DNA from: ZC4RG30 sp035556135 | GTDB taxonomy: Bacteria; Pseudomonadota; Gammaproteobacteria; Steroidobacterales; Steroidobacteraceae | Length of the DNA stretch: 64,000 nucleotides | Direction of reading: 5' to 3' | NCBI GenBank assembly: GCA_035556135.1 | Contig: DATMFO010000003.1 | Span: 1,116,001 to 1,180,000 of the forward strand | Shown here: positions 8,526 through 16,343 of the stretch, piece after piece | Numbering within the stretch: the first letter of the stretch is position 1 | Layout: the number at the start of each line of letters is the position of its first letter | The notes under the pieces: model-generated | Databases searched by the model: none | What the model saw: the letters and a program-made list of their open reading frames with translations, nothing else | Told to the model about the DNA's origin: nothing | Made by a program: the position numbers and the translations under genes

Positions 8526-8917
8526 ACACCCACAGCGAACAACTCATCCGCGATGCGGCCCAAGGCTCTAGCGAAGGCCGCCTGCATTTTGCACAGGTGC
8601 TTGGCATGCTTGCCGAAGCTGGCGTGGAATCCTATCTGGTCGACTATCGCGCACGGCGCACCAGTTACCATGTCGAGCACGGCGCACCGCTGGAACTCGA
8701 CACGCCGATGCCCGATGTACCCATAGCCGATCAATGGGATGCCGCCGCGCTGCAGGCCGCGATACGTGGCAGCCAACAGGACATAGTGCGCTACCCGGAG
8801 TTCAAGCTGCTCTCGAGGCAGGCGGGTTGTGTGGGCTACGTGGTGTGGCTGGCTGGTCGTCACGTGACCTACTTCGGGCGGCGCGGTGAACAGCACGTGG
8901 AACGCTTCCCGGATTGA
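8522..8917 (+). CDS. DUF1398 family protein
   Basis: A 131-residue soluble protein matching the DUF1398 (YbcV-like) family. It has an N-terminal helix, a GVESYLVDYRARRTSYH segment near residues 38-54, and a second motif SQQDIVRYPEFKLLSRQAGCVGYVV followed by the strand VTYFGRRGEQHVE near the end. The function is unknown in the family. It is translationally coupled to marR by a four-base overlap, so its level should follow that regulator. No membrane segment or signal peptide is present. Confidence 0.8.
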   Translation: MNTHSEQLIRDAAQGSSEGRLHFAQVLGMLAEAGVESYLVDYRARRTSYHVEHGAPLELDTPMPDVPIADQWDAAALQAAIRGSQQDIVRYPEFKLLSRQAGCVGYVVWLAGRHVTYFGRRGEQHVERFPD

Positions 8918-9000
8918 TCGGTCGGCTCCGTGAAGGGAACCTTGCCGGCTGGCAGTTGCCCAAACAGGAAGACGGCTTCATGAGCGCATGAGGAGCGGAA

Positions 9001-9492
9001 TTGCCTGCCCAGACCCAGCCCCAGGCCCAGCCCGAAGAGCAGCGCCGCCAGCGCATCATCGAGCGCATCCAGGCTCAAACCGGCATTGATGAGGCAATGA
9101 TCGAGACACTGGTGCACGCCTTCTACGACCGGGTGCGCGCTGATCCGCTGATCGGCCCGGTATTCACATCCCGCATCACCGACTGGGACACCCACCTGCA
9201 GCGCATGTGCCTGTTCTGGTCCTCGGTGGTGCTGATGAGCGGTCGCTACCACGGCGCGCCCATGCAGAAGCATGCGCCGCTGCCGGTGGACGCGCAGCAT
9301 TTCGACCGGTGGCTCGCACTGTTCCGCGAGACGGCCACCGCAGTGTGTCCGCCGCGCGCCGCGGAACTGTTCATCGAGCGCGCCGGCCTCATTGCGCGCA
9401 GCCTGGAGCTTGGCGTCGCCACAGCCCACGGCGTGCTGCTCGGCCGCGACGAGCGCTATGTCGCAGTTCCCCCCGCAGGAGCCGGCCCATGA
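9001..9492 (+). CDS. Group III truncated hemoglobin
   Basis: A 163-residue protein with a Pro/Gln-rich 20-residue lead, then a 2-over-2 globin fold: IDEAMIETLVHAFYDRVRADPLIGPVF (A to CD region), HLQRMCLFWSSVVLMSGRY (E helix) and AQHFDRWLALF with the proximal heme His. Group III truncated hemoglobins bind O2/NO and are linked to nitrosative or microaerobic stress. The start is TTG at 9001 with AGGAG five bases upstream. The stop overlaps the next ATG by four bases, tying it to the DUF1971 gene, a common partner. Confidence 0.88.
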   Translation: MPAQTQPQAQPEEQRRQRIIERIQAQTGIDEAMIETLVHAFYDRVRADPLIGPVFTSRITDWDTHLQRMCLFWSSVVLMSGRYHGAPMQKHAPLPVDAQHFDRWLALFRETATAVCPPRAAELFIERAGLIARSLELGVATAHGVLLGRDERYVAVPPAGAGP

Positions 9493-9809
9493 GTACCAAC
9501 ACGCTGCCGCCGGGAGTAGCTCCCTACAAGCGCACGCCCACTTTCGACCAGGACAGCCTGCCGGCCGGATTGCGGCGCGAGCACCGCACAAAGGCCGGTG
9601 TCTGGGCGCTGATCCATGTTCTCGAAGGCAGCCTGCGTTATCGCATCCTCGATCCACCGAGTGAAGAGATGCTGGCTCCCGGCATGCCGGGCGTGGTGAA
9701 GCCGGAACAGCCACATGAGGTCGAGCCGGTGGGGCCGGTGCGCATGTATGTGGAGTTCTTCTCGGCCGCGGCTGTGCCCGGAGGGCCGCACACCACGCAG
9801 GTGCTGTGA
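9489..9809 (+). CDS. DUF1971 family cupin-like protein
   Basis: A 106-residue protein with the DUF1971 pattern: LPPGVAPYKRTPTF at the start, a KAGVWALIHVLEGSLRYRI strand pair, GVVKPEQPHEVEP carrying the cupin-type His/Glu residues, and the ending MYVEFF. The domain also occurs at the N-terminus of some TehB-type tellurite-resistance proteins. Here it is a stand-alone gene overlapping the truncated hemoglobin stop (ATGA). The start is set at this ATG because the longer frame upstream lies inside the hemoglobin gene. Confidence 0.85.
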   Translation: MSTNTLPPGVAPYKRTPTFDQDSLPAGLRREHRTKAGVWALIHVLEGSLRYRILDPPSEEMLAPGMPGVVKPEQPHEVEPVGPVRMYVEFFSAAAVPGGPHTTQVL

Positions 9810-9810
9810 A

Positions 9811-9860
9811 TCAGTAGACCAGTGAACGGATCGCCTGCGCGCCGGCCGGCGTGCAGGCCG
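9811..9860 (-). pseudogene. 3'-end remnant of a DUF1294 protein gene
   Basis: Bases 9811-9859 match 14661-14709 at 45 of 49 positions. The latter is the 3' end, including the TGA stop, of the cold-shock/DUF1294 gene 4.8 kb away. Read on the minus strand it gives ACTPAGAQAIRSLVY then stop, nearly identical to the intact gene. Nothing upstream continues the reading frame, so it is a broken duplicate or a recombination scar. Confidence 0.7.
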
Positions 9861-9912
9861 TGCTTCGGTGTCAGGCACTGTCATTGAGTCCGGGCCACCC
9901 TGCGCAACCCAG

Positions 9913-10587
9913 CTACTCAGCGCGCGGCAGGCGCTCAACTGGCGGCGCCAGAAACGCGGCCTTGGCATAAGCCACTGCACGCGATATCGCTTCATTGACG
10001 TCTTCCAGATTACAAATCCCGTTGGACATGATCCTCAACCGGTCACTGTCCCACCGCGTCATTCGTTCGATGCCGATCGTGAAGTGCAAGCGCCAGCAGA
10101 TGTCCTCCAGGCTCAAATGTGGCAGGACGCGCTTCGTGAGGTGGGCAAGGTCGCGCAGGTGTTTGACGCTGGCATCGACCTCGTTCTTCACATCGGGAAG
10201 GGGACTCAACAGGATCTGGGCGAGAAACTGCCCCACGACCCAGCCATCCGGGTGACTTGTCCGCAGCAGTGTGACCGGCGCAATGATGGCGTATAGCAGC
10301 TTGTCCAGATCAGGTTTGGCGGCCTTCTCCAGTTCTGCAAAAAGCGGTGCGCGCATCCGGAGCAGTTCCTGGAAGCGGCGGTCCATGGCTGCCTTCAGGA
10401 GCTCGTTTCGCGATTTGTAGTGGTGATAGATGACGGAGAGACTGACGCCGGCGGCTTTCGCCACATCCCGGATCGAGACTGCCTCCAGGCCATTCTCCGC
10501 ACAAAGGCGCTCGACTACATCCAGGAGCTTCGCGGCTGTGGCATGCAGGGATTCCGCCCGGCCTTTGGCCTTCTTTCGCTTGGCCAT
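9913..10587 (-). CDS. TetR family transcriptional regulator
   Basis: A 224-residue regulator with a lysine-rich N-terminal tail and a TetR helix-turn-helix at about residues 28-62 (ENGLEAVSIRDVAKAAGVSLSVIYHHYKSRNELL). The helical ligand-binding domain has no recognisable specificity. The ribosome site AAAGGA precedes the ATG. It is divergent from the tannase-like gene, and a 12-base perfect palindrome sits inside that gene's promoter. It therefore probably represses the esterase gene, and possibly itself, until an aromatic ester or acid is present. Confidence 0.9.
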   Translation of the reverse strand: MAKRKKAKGRAESLHATAAKLLDVVERLCAENGLEAVSIRDVAKAAGVSLSVIYHHYKSRNELLKAAMDRRFQELLRMRAPLFAELEKAAKPDLDKLLYAIIAPVTLLRTSHPDGWVVGQFLAQILLSPLPDVKNEVDASVKHLRDLAHLTKRVLPHLSLEDICWRLHFTIGIERMTRWDSDRLRIMSNGICNLEDVNEAISRAVAYAKAAFLAPPVERLPRAE

Positions 10588-10679
10588 AACTCTTGTCCTT
10601 TCAATCCCTTCCAGCGAGACAGCGCTCGGATCGCATCGCCATTCTTCCTTGAATCAGTCGGACTTGTATAGCGGCCAGA

Positions 10680-10708
10680 TTGACAAGAACGAACGATCGT
10701 TCTATTAA
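10680..10708 (+). promoter_or_regulatory. Consensus promoter with TetR operator in the spacer (tannase gene)
   Basis: TTGACA (10680-10685) and TATTAA (10703-10708) have exactly 17 bases between them. The end of that spacer is the perfect palindrome GAACGATCGTTC (10691-10702), a typical TetR-type operator. The start codon of the esterase follows at 10766. Such a strong promoter would need a repressor. Confidence 0.78.
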
Positions 10709-10765
10709 TCCCTGGTCCGTCATCACCCGGTTGTCACCTTCTCGAACATCCGCGGAACCCGCGAT

Positions 10766-12409
10766 ATGAAAACCATCCAGAATTCGCGCCCGCTACGCGG
10801 CGCAATGCTCGCTGCCACAGTGATTCTTGCAGTGGCGTCGCCAGGAATCAGCGCGGCGGCGCCGGTGATAGCCTGCAATGAAGCAGGAATCGGTGCTACC
10901 GCGCTGACCGGTGATGGACCTGAACCCACCATTACATCAGTGACCACCGGCACCGCCAACGCACGCGGCGCTGCCGGCGCCAGCGTGAACTACTGCCTGG
11001 TAAAGGTATTGGTGCTCCAGGCCATCAATATCTGGGTGGCGCTGCCGATGGGCGAGTCGTGGAACGGTCGCTGGCGCTCCGAAGGCAGCGGCGTTTACGC
11101 TGGTGCGGTCAGCGTGCCTACCGAAGCTGTATTGGCAGGATATGCCGCCGCAACAACCGATACGGGCCACTCCAGCAATGCATTGAGCGGCGCCTTCGGC
11201 ATGCTCAAACCCGGCGAACCCAATGTAGAACTGCAGCGGGACTTCGCTTCACGTTCACTGCATCTGATGGCGGTGATCGGCAAGCAACTCGCCAAGCAGT
11301 TCTACGGCAAGGACGCCGAATATGCCTACTGGAACGGCTGCTCCACCGGCGGTCGCCAGGGCTTGCGTATGGCGCAGGAGCATCCAGGCGACTACGACGG
11401 CATTCTGGCCGGGGCACCTGCCATCCACTGGGACCGCTTCCAGGGCGCCATGCTCTGGTATCCCATGGTCCAGCAGCGCGACAACGGCGGACCCATCGGC
11501 GGTGGCGACCGCAACGTATTGTCCGGCAAATATCGTCTTGCCACTGGCAGGGCGGTGGCTGCCTGCGATGCACAGGATGGCGTGACTGACGATCTCATCT
11601 CTGATCCGCGCCAGTGCAAGTACTGGGCATCGAATGACACGGGCGTCACGCGCGCTTCCTGTGCCGCGAACGATGCCACGTGCCTCACCCCTGGCGAGGC
11701 AAAAGCCATTGATTCGATGTGGAAGGGACCTATCGCCTGCAAGAAAGGCAGCGACTGCAATGTCCCGGATGTTGCCTCACGCAAGCTCGACGGTGGGACG
11801 AGCAACCAGCGGTTGTGGTACGGCCAGCCACGCGGCACGGACCTGGGCTCCCTGGGTGGCGTCACGCCGTTTGCGGTCGTGCAGGAACAGAACCGCTACT
11901 GGGTGTACTTCGATCCGACGTGGGACTGGAAGTCCGTCAAACCGCAAGGGTTTGCGCAATACTTCAAGGACAATGTGGACAAGGTCGGCCCGATGATGGC
12001 GTCGGACAACCCGGATCTCTCCGCCTTCCACAAGCAGGGCGGCAAAGTCATCGTCTGGCACGGCTGGGCCGATCCGCTCATCAATGCCATGGGGTCGATC
12101 GACTATTACGAGCGCGTGACCAGCAAAATGGGCGGCACGAAGAAGACGCAGGAATTTGCGCGCCTGTTCATGGCCCCAGGCATAGGCCACTGCGGCGGAG
12201 GTCCGGGCTTCGCGCCGACCGCCGCCTTTGAGGCGGTGGTGAACTGGGTGGAGAAGGGCATCGCCCCGGCTACCCTGCAGTCGTCCCGTGTTACCGCTGG
12301 CAGGACGCAGACCCGTCCGCTATGCCCCTACCCCTCGGTCGCCAAGTGGAATGGCAAGGGTTCAGTCGACGATGCCAACAGCTATTCCTGTGCCGCGCCG
12401 AAGAAGTGA
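10766..12409 (+). CDS. Tannase/feruloyl esterase family alpha/beta hydrolase
   Basis: A 547-residue secreted enzyme with a signal peptide (about residues 1-29). It shows the family's CS-D-HC arrangement: NGCSTGGRQG near residue 190 with the Ser nucleophile after Cys, the Asp in HGWADPLI (about 430), and the His in APGIGHCGGG (about 475) followed by Cys. In this family the two Cys next to Ser and His form a disulfide that holds the site together. Substrates are gallate, ferulate or similar aromatic esters; which one applies here is not readable. It is controlled by the strong promoter/TetR operator just upstream. Confidence 0.88.
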   Translation: MKTIQNSRPLRGAMLAATVILAVASPGISAAAPVIACNEAGIGATALTGDGPEPTITSVTTGTANARGAAGASVNYCLVKVLVLQAINIWVALPMGESWNGRWRSEGSGVYAGAVSVPTEAVLAGYAAATTDTGHSSNALSGAFGMLKPGEPNVELQRDFASRSLHLMAVIGKQLAKQFYGKDAEYAYWNGCSTGGRQGLRMAQEHPGDYDGILAGAPAIHWDRFQGAMLWYPMVQQRDNGGPIGGGDRNVLSGKYRLATGRAVAACDAQDGVTDDLISDPRQCKYWASNDTGVTRASCAANDATCLTPGEAKAIDSMWKGPIACKKGSDCNVPDVASRKLDGGTSNQRLWYGQPRGTDLGSLGGVTPFAVVQEQNRYWVYFDPTWDWKSVKPQGFAQYFKDNVDKVGPMMASDNPDLSAFHKQGGKVIVWHGWADPLINAMGSIDYYERVTSKMGGTKKTQEFARLFMAPGIGHCGGGPGFAPTAAFEAVVNWVEKGIAPATLQSSRVTAGRTQTRPLCPYPSVAKWNGKGSVDDANSYSCAAPKK

Positions 12410-12507
12410 GGTCGACGTGCATGGGGCGCGCGGGCGATGGTGCCCGGATGGACACTCGTGGCGGAGCTGAAAATCTGCGGAATTTGATTCAGAACGACAC
12501 GCCAGCA

Positions 12508-12539
12508 CCCGGCGGACCCCATTGCTCCGCCTGGACTTC
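12508..12539. repeat. Hairpin-forming repeat, copy 1
   Basis: A 32-base unit beginning CCCGGCGGA and ending GGACTTC, with 28 of 32 bases identical to the copy at 12730-12761. Its inner bases (GGCGGA ... TCCGCC) form a hairpin. It lies on one side of a slipin remnant. Confidence 0.6.
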
Positions 12540-12575
12540 TACCTCTTCCTCTCTTCGCCGGTCATTCCGCCGGCA

Positions 12576-12725
12576 GCGGATCCGCACGGTGTCCTTCAGC
12601 ACACCTTCCAGAGCACCGAACACGGTCAGCTTGTCGACCTTCTCGGTGATCTTCTCCAGCGTCTCCAGCTCCTTCAGCCGCAGCAGCGTCGGGTTGTCGT
12701 CCATCAGCCGCGCGGCCATGCGGGC
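12576..12725 (-). pseudogene. C-terminal remnant of an SPFH/slipin (band 7) protein
   Basis: About 50 codons read ARMAARLMDDNPTLLRLKEL, then ETLEKITEKVDKLTVFGALE, then GVLKDTVRIR. This is the highly conserved C-terminal helix region of stomatin-like slipins. The rest of the roughly 250-residue gene is absent. The surviving frame runs into the flanking repeats on both sides, so this is a gene scrap in the 650-base gap between the esterase and the sialate esterase. The rest of that gap holds only hairpins. Confidence 0.75.
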
Positions 12726-12729
12726 CTTG

Positions 12730-12761
12730 CCCGGCGGATCCCATCGATCCGCCGGGACTTC
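12730..12761. repeat. Hairpin-forming repeat, copy 2
   Basis: The second copy of the unit at 12508-12539. Here the palindrome is better: CCCGGCGGATC pairs with GATCCGCCGGG across a short loop. It brackets the slipin remnant with copy 1 and resembles a REP-type element. Confidence 0.6.
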
Positions 12762-12788
12762 CCCGCCGCCATGAACGACAGAAACGAA

Positions 12789-12822
12789 GAGGCCCCGAGT
12801 GGCGATACGCCATCGGGGCCTC
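12789..12822 (-). terminator. Strong hairpin, terminator-like, copy 1 of 2
   Basis: GAGGCCCCGA...TGGCG / CGCCA...TCGGGGCCTC forms a 15-pair stem with one bulged base and a three-base ATA loop. On the minus strand it is followed by a T-rich run (CTTCGTTTC). A sister copy lies at 17047-17077 with the same stem and the same GAAAC flank, so it may be a mobile terminator or REP-like unit. Confidence 0.6.
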
Positions 12823-13057
12823 GAGAGGATCCGAAGGGTCGCCAATGGGCTGACCCTTCCACAATGGAGAATGGGTCAGCTGCCCAACGCGGGCAGGCCT
12901 TCCTTTGCGATGCCGACAATGCGGCACGACTGCATGGGCAAGAGTTGCCCTGCATGTCTCGCGAAGTCGTGTTGAAGCTGGTGATTCATGGGGGCGCGCA
13001 CTTTACGCTGGAAAATGCGGGTGTCAAGCGCTTCGCGGCAGCGAAGCTTCCGGCATC

Positions 13058-14638
13058 TCAGTGCACCAGCACTCCATCTGTCACGCCGGGCCAGTCATCG
13101 GTGCGGAATGGCGCGAGCGGGAGGCGGTTCTGGTCGTAGACATTGTTGTCGGGGTTGTCTGCCCATGCGTAGCGCACGGCCACCGGGTCTGCCACCTTGT
13201 CGCTTGAGACCGTGATTGTGCCGTCACGATTGACCGTGGCTTCCGCCCACACGAATTTCCGGTCGGCGCCGGCGATGGCGAAACCACGCAGCGGCCCGCC
13301 ATCGATGGCCCGCAGGCGCCCTTCCACATGGTCGAACTCGAGCACGGCCTTGTTGCCGTCGACCCGCATCGCGCGCCAGGTGGCATTCCGGAACGCCATC
13401 GGGATGCCGTAATCGCGCGCCAGCGCCACCCGCGCGAGGCGTAGTCCGATATCCTTCTTGCTGCGCGGGTGAAGGTCGCCGTCTTCGCCGAGATCGATCG
13501 TCACCACCTGCGCTGTGTTGGGCACGCTGGCCGCCGTGCGCATCTGCGCTTCGCGCAGCTCTGCCCAGGCGCTCTCTCCCGGATCGGGCTTGCGCTTCTC
13601 ATTGCCGGGCAACTGCACCCAGTAGAACGGGAAATCGCCCTGCCCCCATTCCCTGCGCCAGCTCTCGATCAGCAGCGGGAAGAGCTCCCGATACTGGTGC
13701 GCGCGCGGCGCATTGCCCTCTCCCTGATACCAGAGCACACCGCGGATGCCGTAGCCCGCATGTGATGCGACGATGCCGTTCCAGGCATTGGCGGGACGAT
13801 CGTCGCCATTCACGTCGGTGCGCAACTGTCGCACGCGCGCCTGCTCCGCCGTGGTGAGCGTACCCTTGGCCTCGAGTGAGGCGAGCTCCTTCGCGAATCC
13901 CTCGTAGCGGGTCACGATGGGTATGAGGTTCGCACGGTTGTCGAAGTACTTGCGCGGCACCCAGGTCTCCGCGCGCGATCCGCCCCACGCGTTGTTGATG
14001 ATGCCCACCGGTACGCCGAGCGATGCATGGATCTGACGGGCGAAGACGTAGGCCACGGCGGAGAAGGATCGCGCGGATTGCGGGGTGCTGACCACCCAGG
14101 TCGCACGGGCATGAGTCCATACCGGTGCCTGCGCACCTGCGTCAGGATAGGTGATGAACCGGATGCCTGGATGGTTGGCGGCGGCCAGCTCGAGGTCCGC
14201 GTCCCAGGCATTGCCGAGCGCATATTCCATGTTCGACTGGCCGGAGGCGATCCAGACTTCACCGACCAGCACATCTTCGATTTTCACTTGGTTCGCCTGC
14301 CCTTTCACGACCAGGCGTTGTGGCACGGCAGACGCTTCCATCGATGCCAGCATCACCTGCCAGGCTCCATCCTCACCCGCTGTTGCGGCGTGGGATTGGG
14401 TACCGATGCTGACCGAGACCTTCTCTCCGGGGGCCGCCTTGCCCCACACCTTGTTGGGCTGTTGCCGCTGCAACACCATGTGATCCGAGAAGACATTGGG
14501 CAGGACGACCTCGGCCATCGCGACGGGCGTGGTGAGCCATCCGACGCATAGCCATGTGGCGGCACACAGGCGCCACTGCGGGCGCGGGACCAGACGGGCA
14601 TTCGCACAAGCAACAGGTGCATCTTGGGAAGGGCACAT
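13058..14638 (-). CDS. Sialate O-acetylesterase family protein
   Basis: A 526-residue exported SGNH-type esterase. A signal peptide ends near residue 42 (VAMA-EV) and an N-terminal beta domain follows (LPNVFSDHMVLQRQQPNKVWGKAAPGE). The catalytic block SGQSNMEY (about residues 132-139) holds the nucleophile Ser. GVPVGIINNAWGGSRAETW, GVLWYQGEGN and a C-terminal DLHPRSK, with the Asp-x-x-His dyad, complete the site. The enzyme removes O-acetyl groups from sialic acid or, in many bacteria, from plant glycans. The GH43-like and tannase-family genes nearby favour plant material. A shorter start would remove the first 20 or so residues. Confidence 0.87.
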   Translation of the reverse strand: MCPSQDAPVACANARLVPRPQWRLCAATWLCVGWLTTPVAMAEVVLPNVFSDHMVLQRQQPNKVWGKAAPGEKVSVSIGTQSHAATAGEDGAWQVMLASMEASAVPQRLVVKGQANQVKIEDVLVGEVWIASGQSNMEYALGNAWDADLELAAANHPGIRFITYPDAGAQAPVWTHARATWVVSTPQSARSFSAVAYVFARQIHASLGVPVGIINNAWGGSRAETWVPRKYFDNRANLIPIVTRYEGFAKELASLEAKGTLTTAEQARVRQLRTDVNGDDRPANAWNGIVASHAGYGIRGVLWYQGEGNAPRAHQYRELFPLLIESWRREWGQGDFPFYWVQLPGNEKRKPDPGESAWAELREAQMRTAASVPNTAQVVTIDLGEDGDLHPRSKKDIGLRLARVALARDYGIPMAFRNATWRAMRVDGNKAVLEFDHVEGRLRAIDGGPLRGFAIAGADRKFVWAEATVNRDGTITVSSDKVADPVAVRYAWADNPDNNVYDQNRLPLAPFRTDDWPGVTDGVLVH

Positions 14639-14660
14639 GGATCACCCGATGGATCTGACG

Positions 14661-15320
14661 TCAGTAGACCAATGAGCGGATCGCCTGCGCGCCGCTCGGC
14701 GTGCAGGCCCAAGCCAGTGCACCGCAGTTCAGGGCCACGGTGAACCAGAAAGGCACCTGAAACGAGAGTTTGCGGTTCTTGTGGCGCAGTTGCTGCTGCG
14801 CCACCAGCGCCCCTGGCCAGCCACCGGCGAGTCCCACCCCGAGCAGCGTCGCTTCCTGCGTGCGCCAGCGCCCGTTCATCGCCGCGGACTTGTCGAAGAC
14901 ATACAGCAGCCATGCGGCGAGACTGGCGATCACGTAAAGCGGTGGCACGATCCATGGCAACGGGCCGGCGACGGCCAGCAGCACTGCGCCGGCCAGGAAC
15001 AGCCCCGCCAGCCATGCCGCGCCGCGCGCCGCACCTTCTGTGCGCGAGCCGCCGTTTTGCCGCCGCGACCTGCCGCGCGAGGGCGCAGTGCCGGCAGCAC
15101 GCTGCAAGCCCTCCACCTGCACATCGGCGGCGCGATACCGTCCCTTGCCGTCACTGACTCGCTGATAGCGGATCGTGTCGCCGATGCGCGGCGCACGCGG
15201 GATCTGCCCGAAATCGCGCAAGTGCACGAACACATCCGCGCCGCCCTCGTCGGGTCGGATGAACCCGAAGGCCCGGTCAGTTTTCCAGCTGGTGAGCTTG
15301 CCGCGGGAAGCGTTCTGCAT
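14661..15320 (-). CDS. Cold-shock domain plus DUF1294 membrane protein
   Basis: A 219-residue fusion. Residues 1-70 form a cold-shock OB fold (GKLTSWKTDRAFGFIRP, VFVHLRDF) that binds single-stranded nucleic acid. A basic linker follows, then two or three membrane helices from about residue 100 and the DUF1294 signature (DKSAAMNGRWRTQEATLLGVGLAGGWPGALVAQQQLRHK). The fusion is common in proteobacteria and its role is unknown. The last 16 codons and stop also exist as a detached copy at 9811-9860. Confidence 0.9.
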   Translation of the reverse strand: MQNASRGKLTSWKTDRAFGFIRPDEGGADVFVHLRDFGQIPRAPRIGDTIRYQRVSDGKGRYRAADVQVEGLQRAAGTAPSRGRSRRQNGGSRTEGAARGAAWLAGLFLAGAVLLAVAGPLPWIVPPLYVIASLAAWLLYVFDKSAAMNGRWRTQEATLLGVGLAGGWPGALVAQQQLRHKNRKLSFQVPFWFTVALNCGALAWACTPSGAQAIRSLVY

Positions 15321-15395
15321 CTGAAGAAGAGTCGAGCGGGTGATCGGACTCTACAGCATCCAGGTCAGCGCCGCCGGACATGCTTCAATCTCCGG

Positions 15396-15878
15396 TCAGG
15401 CAAGCACTGCATCGAGCTGACCCATCGCCGAGCGCATGCCCTCCTCCATGCCCATCTGCGTGAGCTGTTCCATCGCCTCCAGGCTCGGGAACGTGGTGAC
15501 GCATTGCACGCGTGCACCGCTCTTCGTCGTCTGGAAGCTGAACTTCATGGTCATGGACGGCATGCCAGTGTTCTCCTTGCCTTCCCCGGTCGCGAAGCCA
15601 TCCTTGACCTCGAATGAATCGATGGGATCCACGGCCAGGAAGGTCCAGTAGCCCGCCGACTTCTCGTCGTTCGGCCCGGTCATGTAGTACTCGGAGCGGC
15701 CGCCCACCTTCATGTCGTGCCGCGTGAATGTCGCCGGCCATTCCACCGGGCCCCAGAAGCGTTCCAGCTGGCGCGGCTCCGCATAGGCATTCCAGAGACG
15801 CTGCTGCGTCACCGGATAGTCGCCGACGACGGTGAGCGTGAGGCGGCTGGGATCCTTGTCGACTGAGGTGATGGGCAT
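15396..15878 (-). CDS. SRPBCC (AHSA1-like) domain protein
   Basis: A 160-residue single-domain protein of the Bet v 1/START superfamily, AHSA1 branch: an N-terminal strand (LTLTVVGDYPVTQQRLWNAY), the family WxP block FWGPVEWPATFTRHDMKVGGRSEYYMTGP, and a long C-terminal helix. Such proteins enclose a hydrophobic ligand pocket. It is encoded two bases behind an ArsR-type regulator, a very common pairing in which the regulator controls the SRPBCC gene. No enzymatic residues can be assigned. Confidence 0.9.
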   Translation of the reverse strand: MPITSVDKDPSRLTLTVVGDYPVTQQRLWNAYAEPRQLERFWGPVEWPATFTRHDMKVGGRSEYYMTGPNDEKSAGYWTFLAVDPIDSFEVKDGFATGEGKENTGMPSMTMKFSFQTTKSGARVQCVTTFPSLEAMEQLTQMGMEEGMRSAMGQLDAVLA

Positions 15879-15880
15879 GT

Positions 15881-16219
15881 TCAGCTTCCTTTCGGGTCAT
15901 CGGCCAGCAATTGATCCAGCTGCGCCGAACGCTCGCGCCAGATCTGTTCAAAGTGGGCCAGCAGCCTGCTTGCCCGTTGCAATCTTGCGGGGTTGGCGCA
16001 GACACGCTGCTCGCGTCCGGCCGCCCGCTTGGTGATGAGGCCTGCCCGCTCAAGCACCGCCACATGCTTCTGCACAGCGGCGAAGCTCATGTGGTAGCGG
16101 GACGCGAGTTCCGATACGGACTCCTGCTCCACCAGCGAGCGCGCGAGGATGTCCCGGCGCGTGCCATCGGCGAGCGCCCGGAACAGCTGGTTCAGCACCG
16201 CTTCTTCCGATACAACCAT
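15881..16219 (-). CDS. ArsR family winged-helix regulator
   Basis: A 112-residue regulator: VLNQLFRALADGTRRDILARSL, then the recognition region VSELASRYHMSFAAVQKHVAVLERAGLI (about residues 33-60) and the wing KRAAGREQRVCA. There are no metal-binding Cys pairs of the classical ArsR kind, so it belongs to the small-molecule or AHSA1-linked branch. I set the start at 16219 because this gives the family N-terminus. The longer in-frame start at 16342 adds unrelated residues. The start codon lies inside an 18-base perfect palindrome, probably its own operator. Confidence 0.88.
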   Translation of the reverse strand: MVVSEEAVLNQLFRALADGTRRDILARSLVEQESVSELASRYHMSFAAVQKHVAVLERAGLITKRAAGREQRVCANPARLQRASRLLAHFEQIWRERSAQLDQLLADDPKGS

Positions 16220-16228
16220 ATGGTTGTA
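16211..16228. promoter_or_regulatory. Perfect 18-base palindrome over the arsR start codon
   Basis: TACAACCATATGGTTGTA is perfectly self-complementary and contains the ATG of the ArsR-type gene. A repressor bound here would cover the start codon and the transcription start region, fitting negative autoregulation of the regulator-SRPBCC operon. Confidence 0.75.
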
Positions 16229-16295
16229 CGTTAATGCAGCAGGCTGGCGTCTGCAAGCGGAACCGCCGGGTCGTGTTGAAATGCTACCGGGGATT

Positions 16296-16314
16296 GGCCG
16301 GCGCTTGGCCGGCC
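16296..16314. terminator. Hairpin between parE and arsR
   Basis: A seven-base GC stem (GGCCGGC / GCCGGCC) with a five-base loop lies 30 bases beyond the parE stop. It has no T-tract. It could end parDE transcription. Confidence 0.4.
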
Positions 16315-16343
16315 CCAACACCGTCGGGCTTCGACGCAGCACC

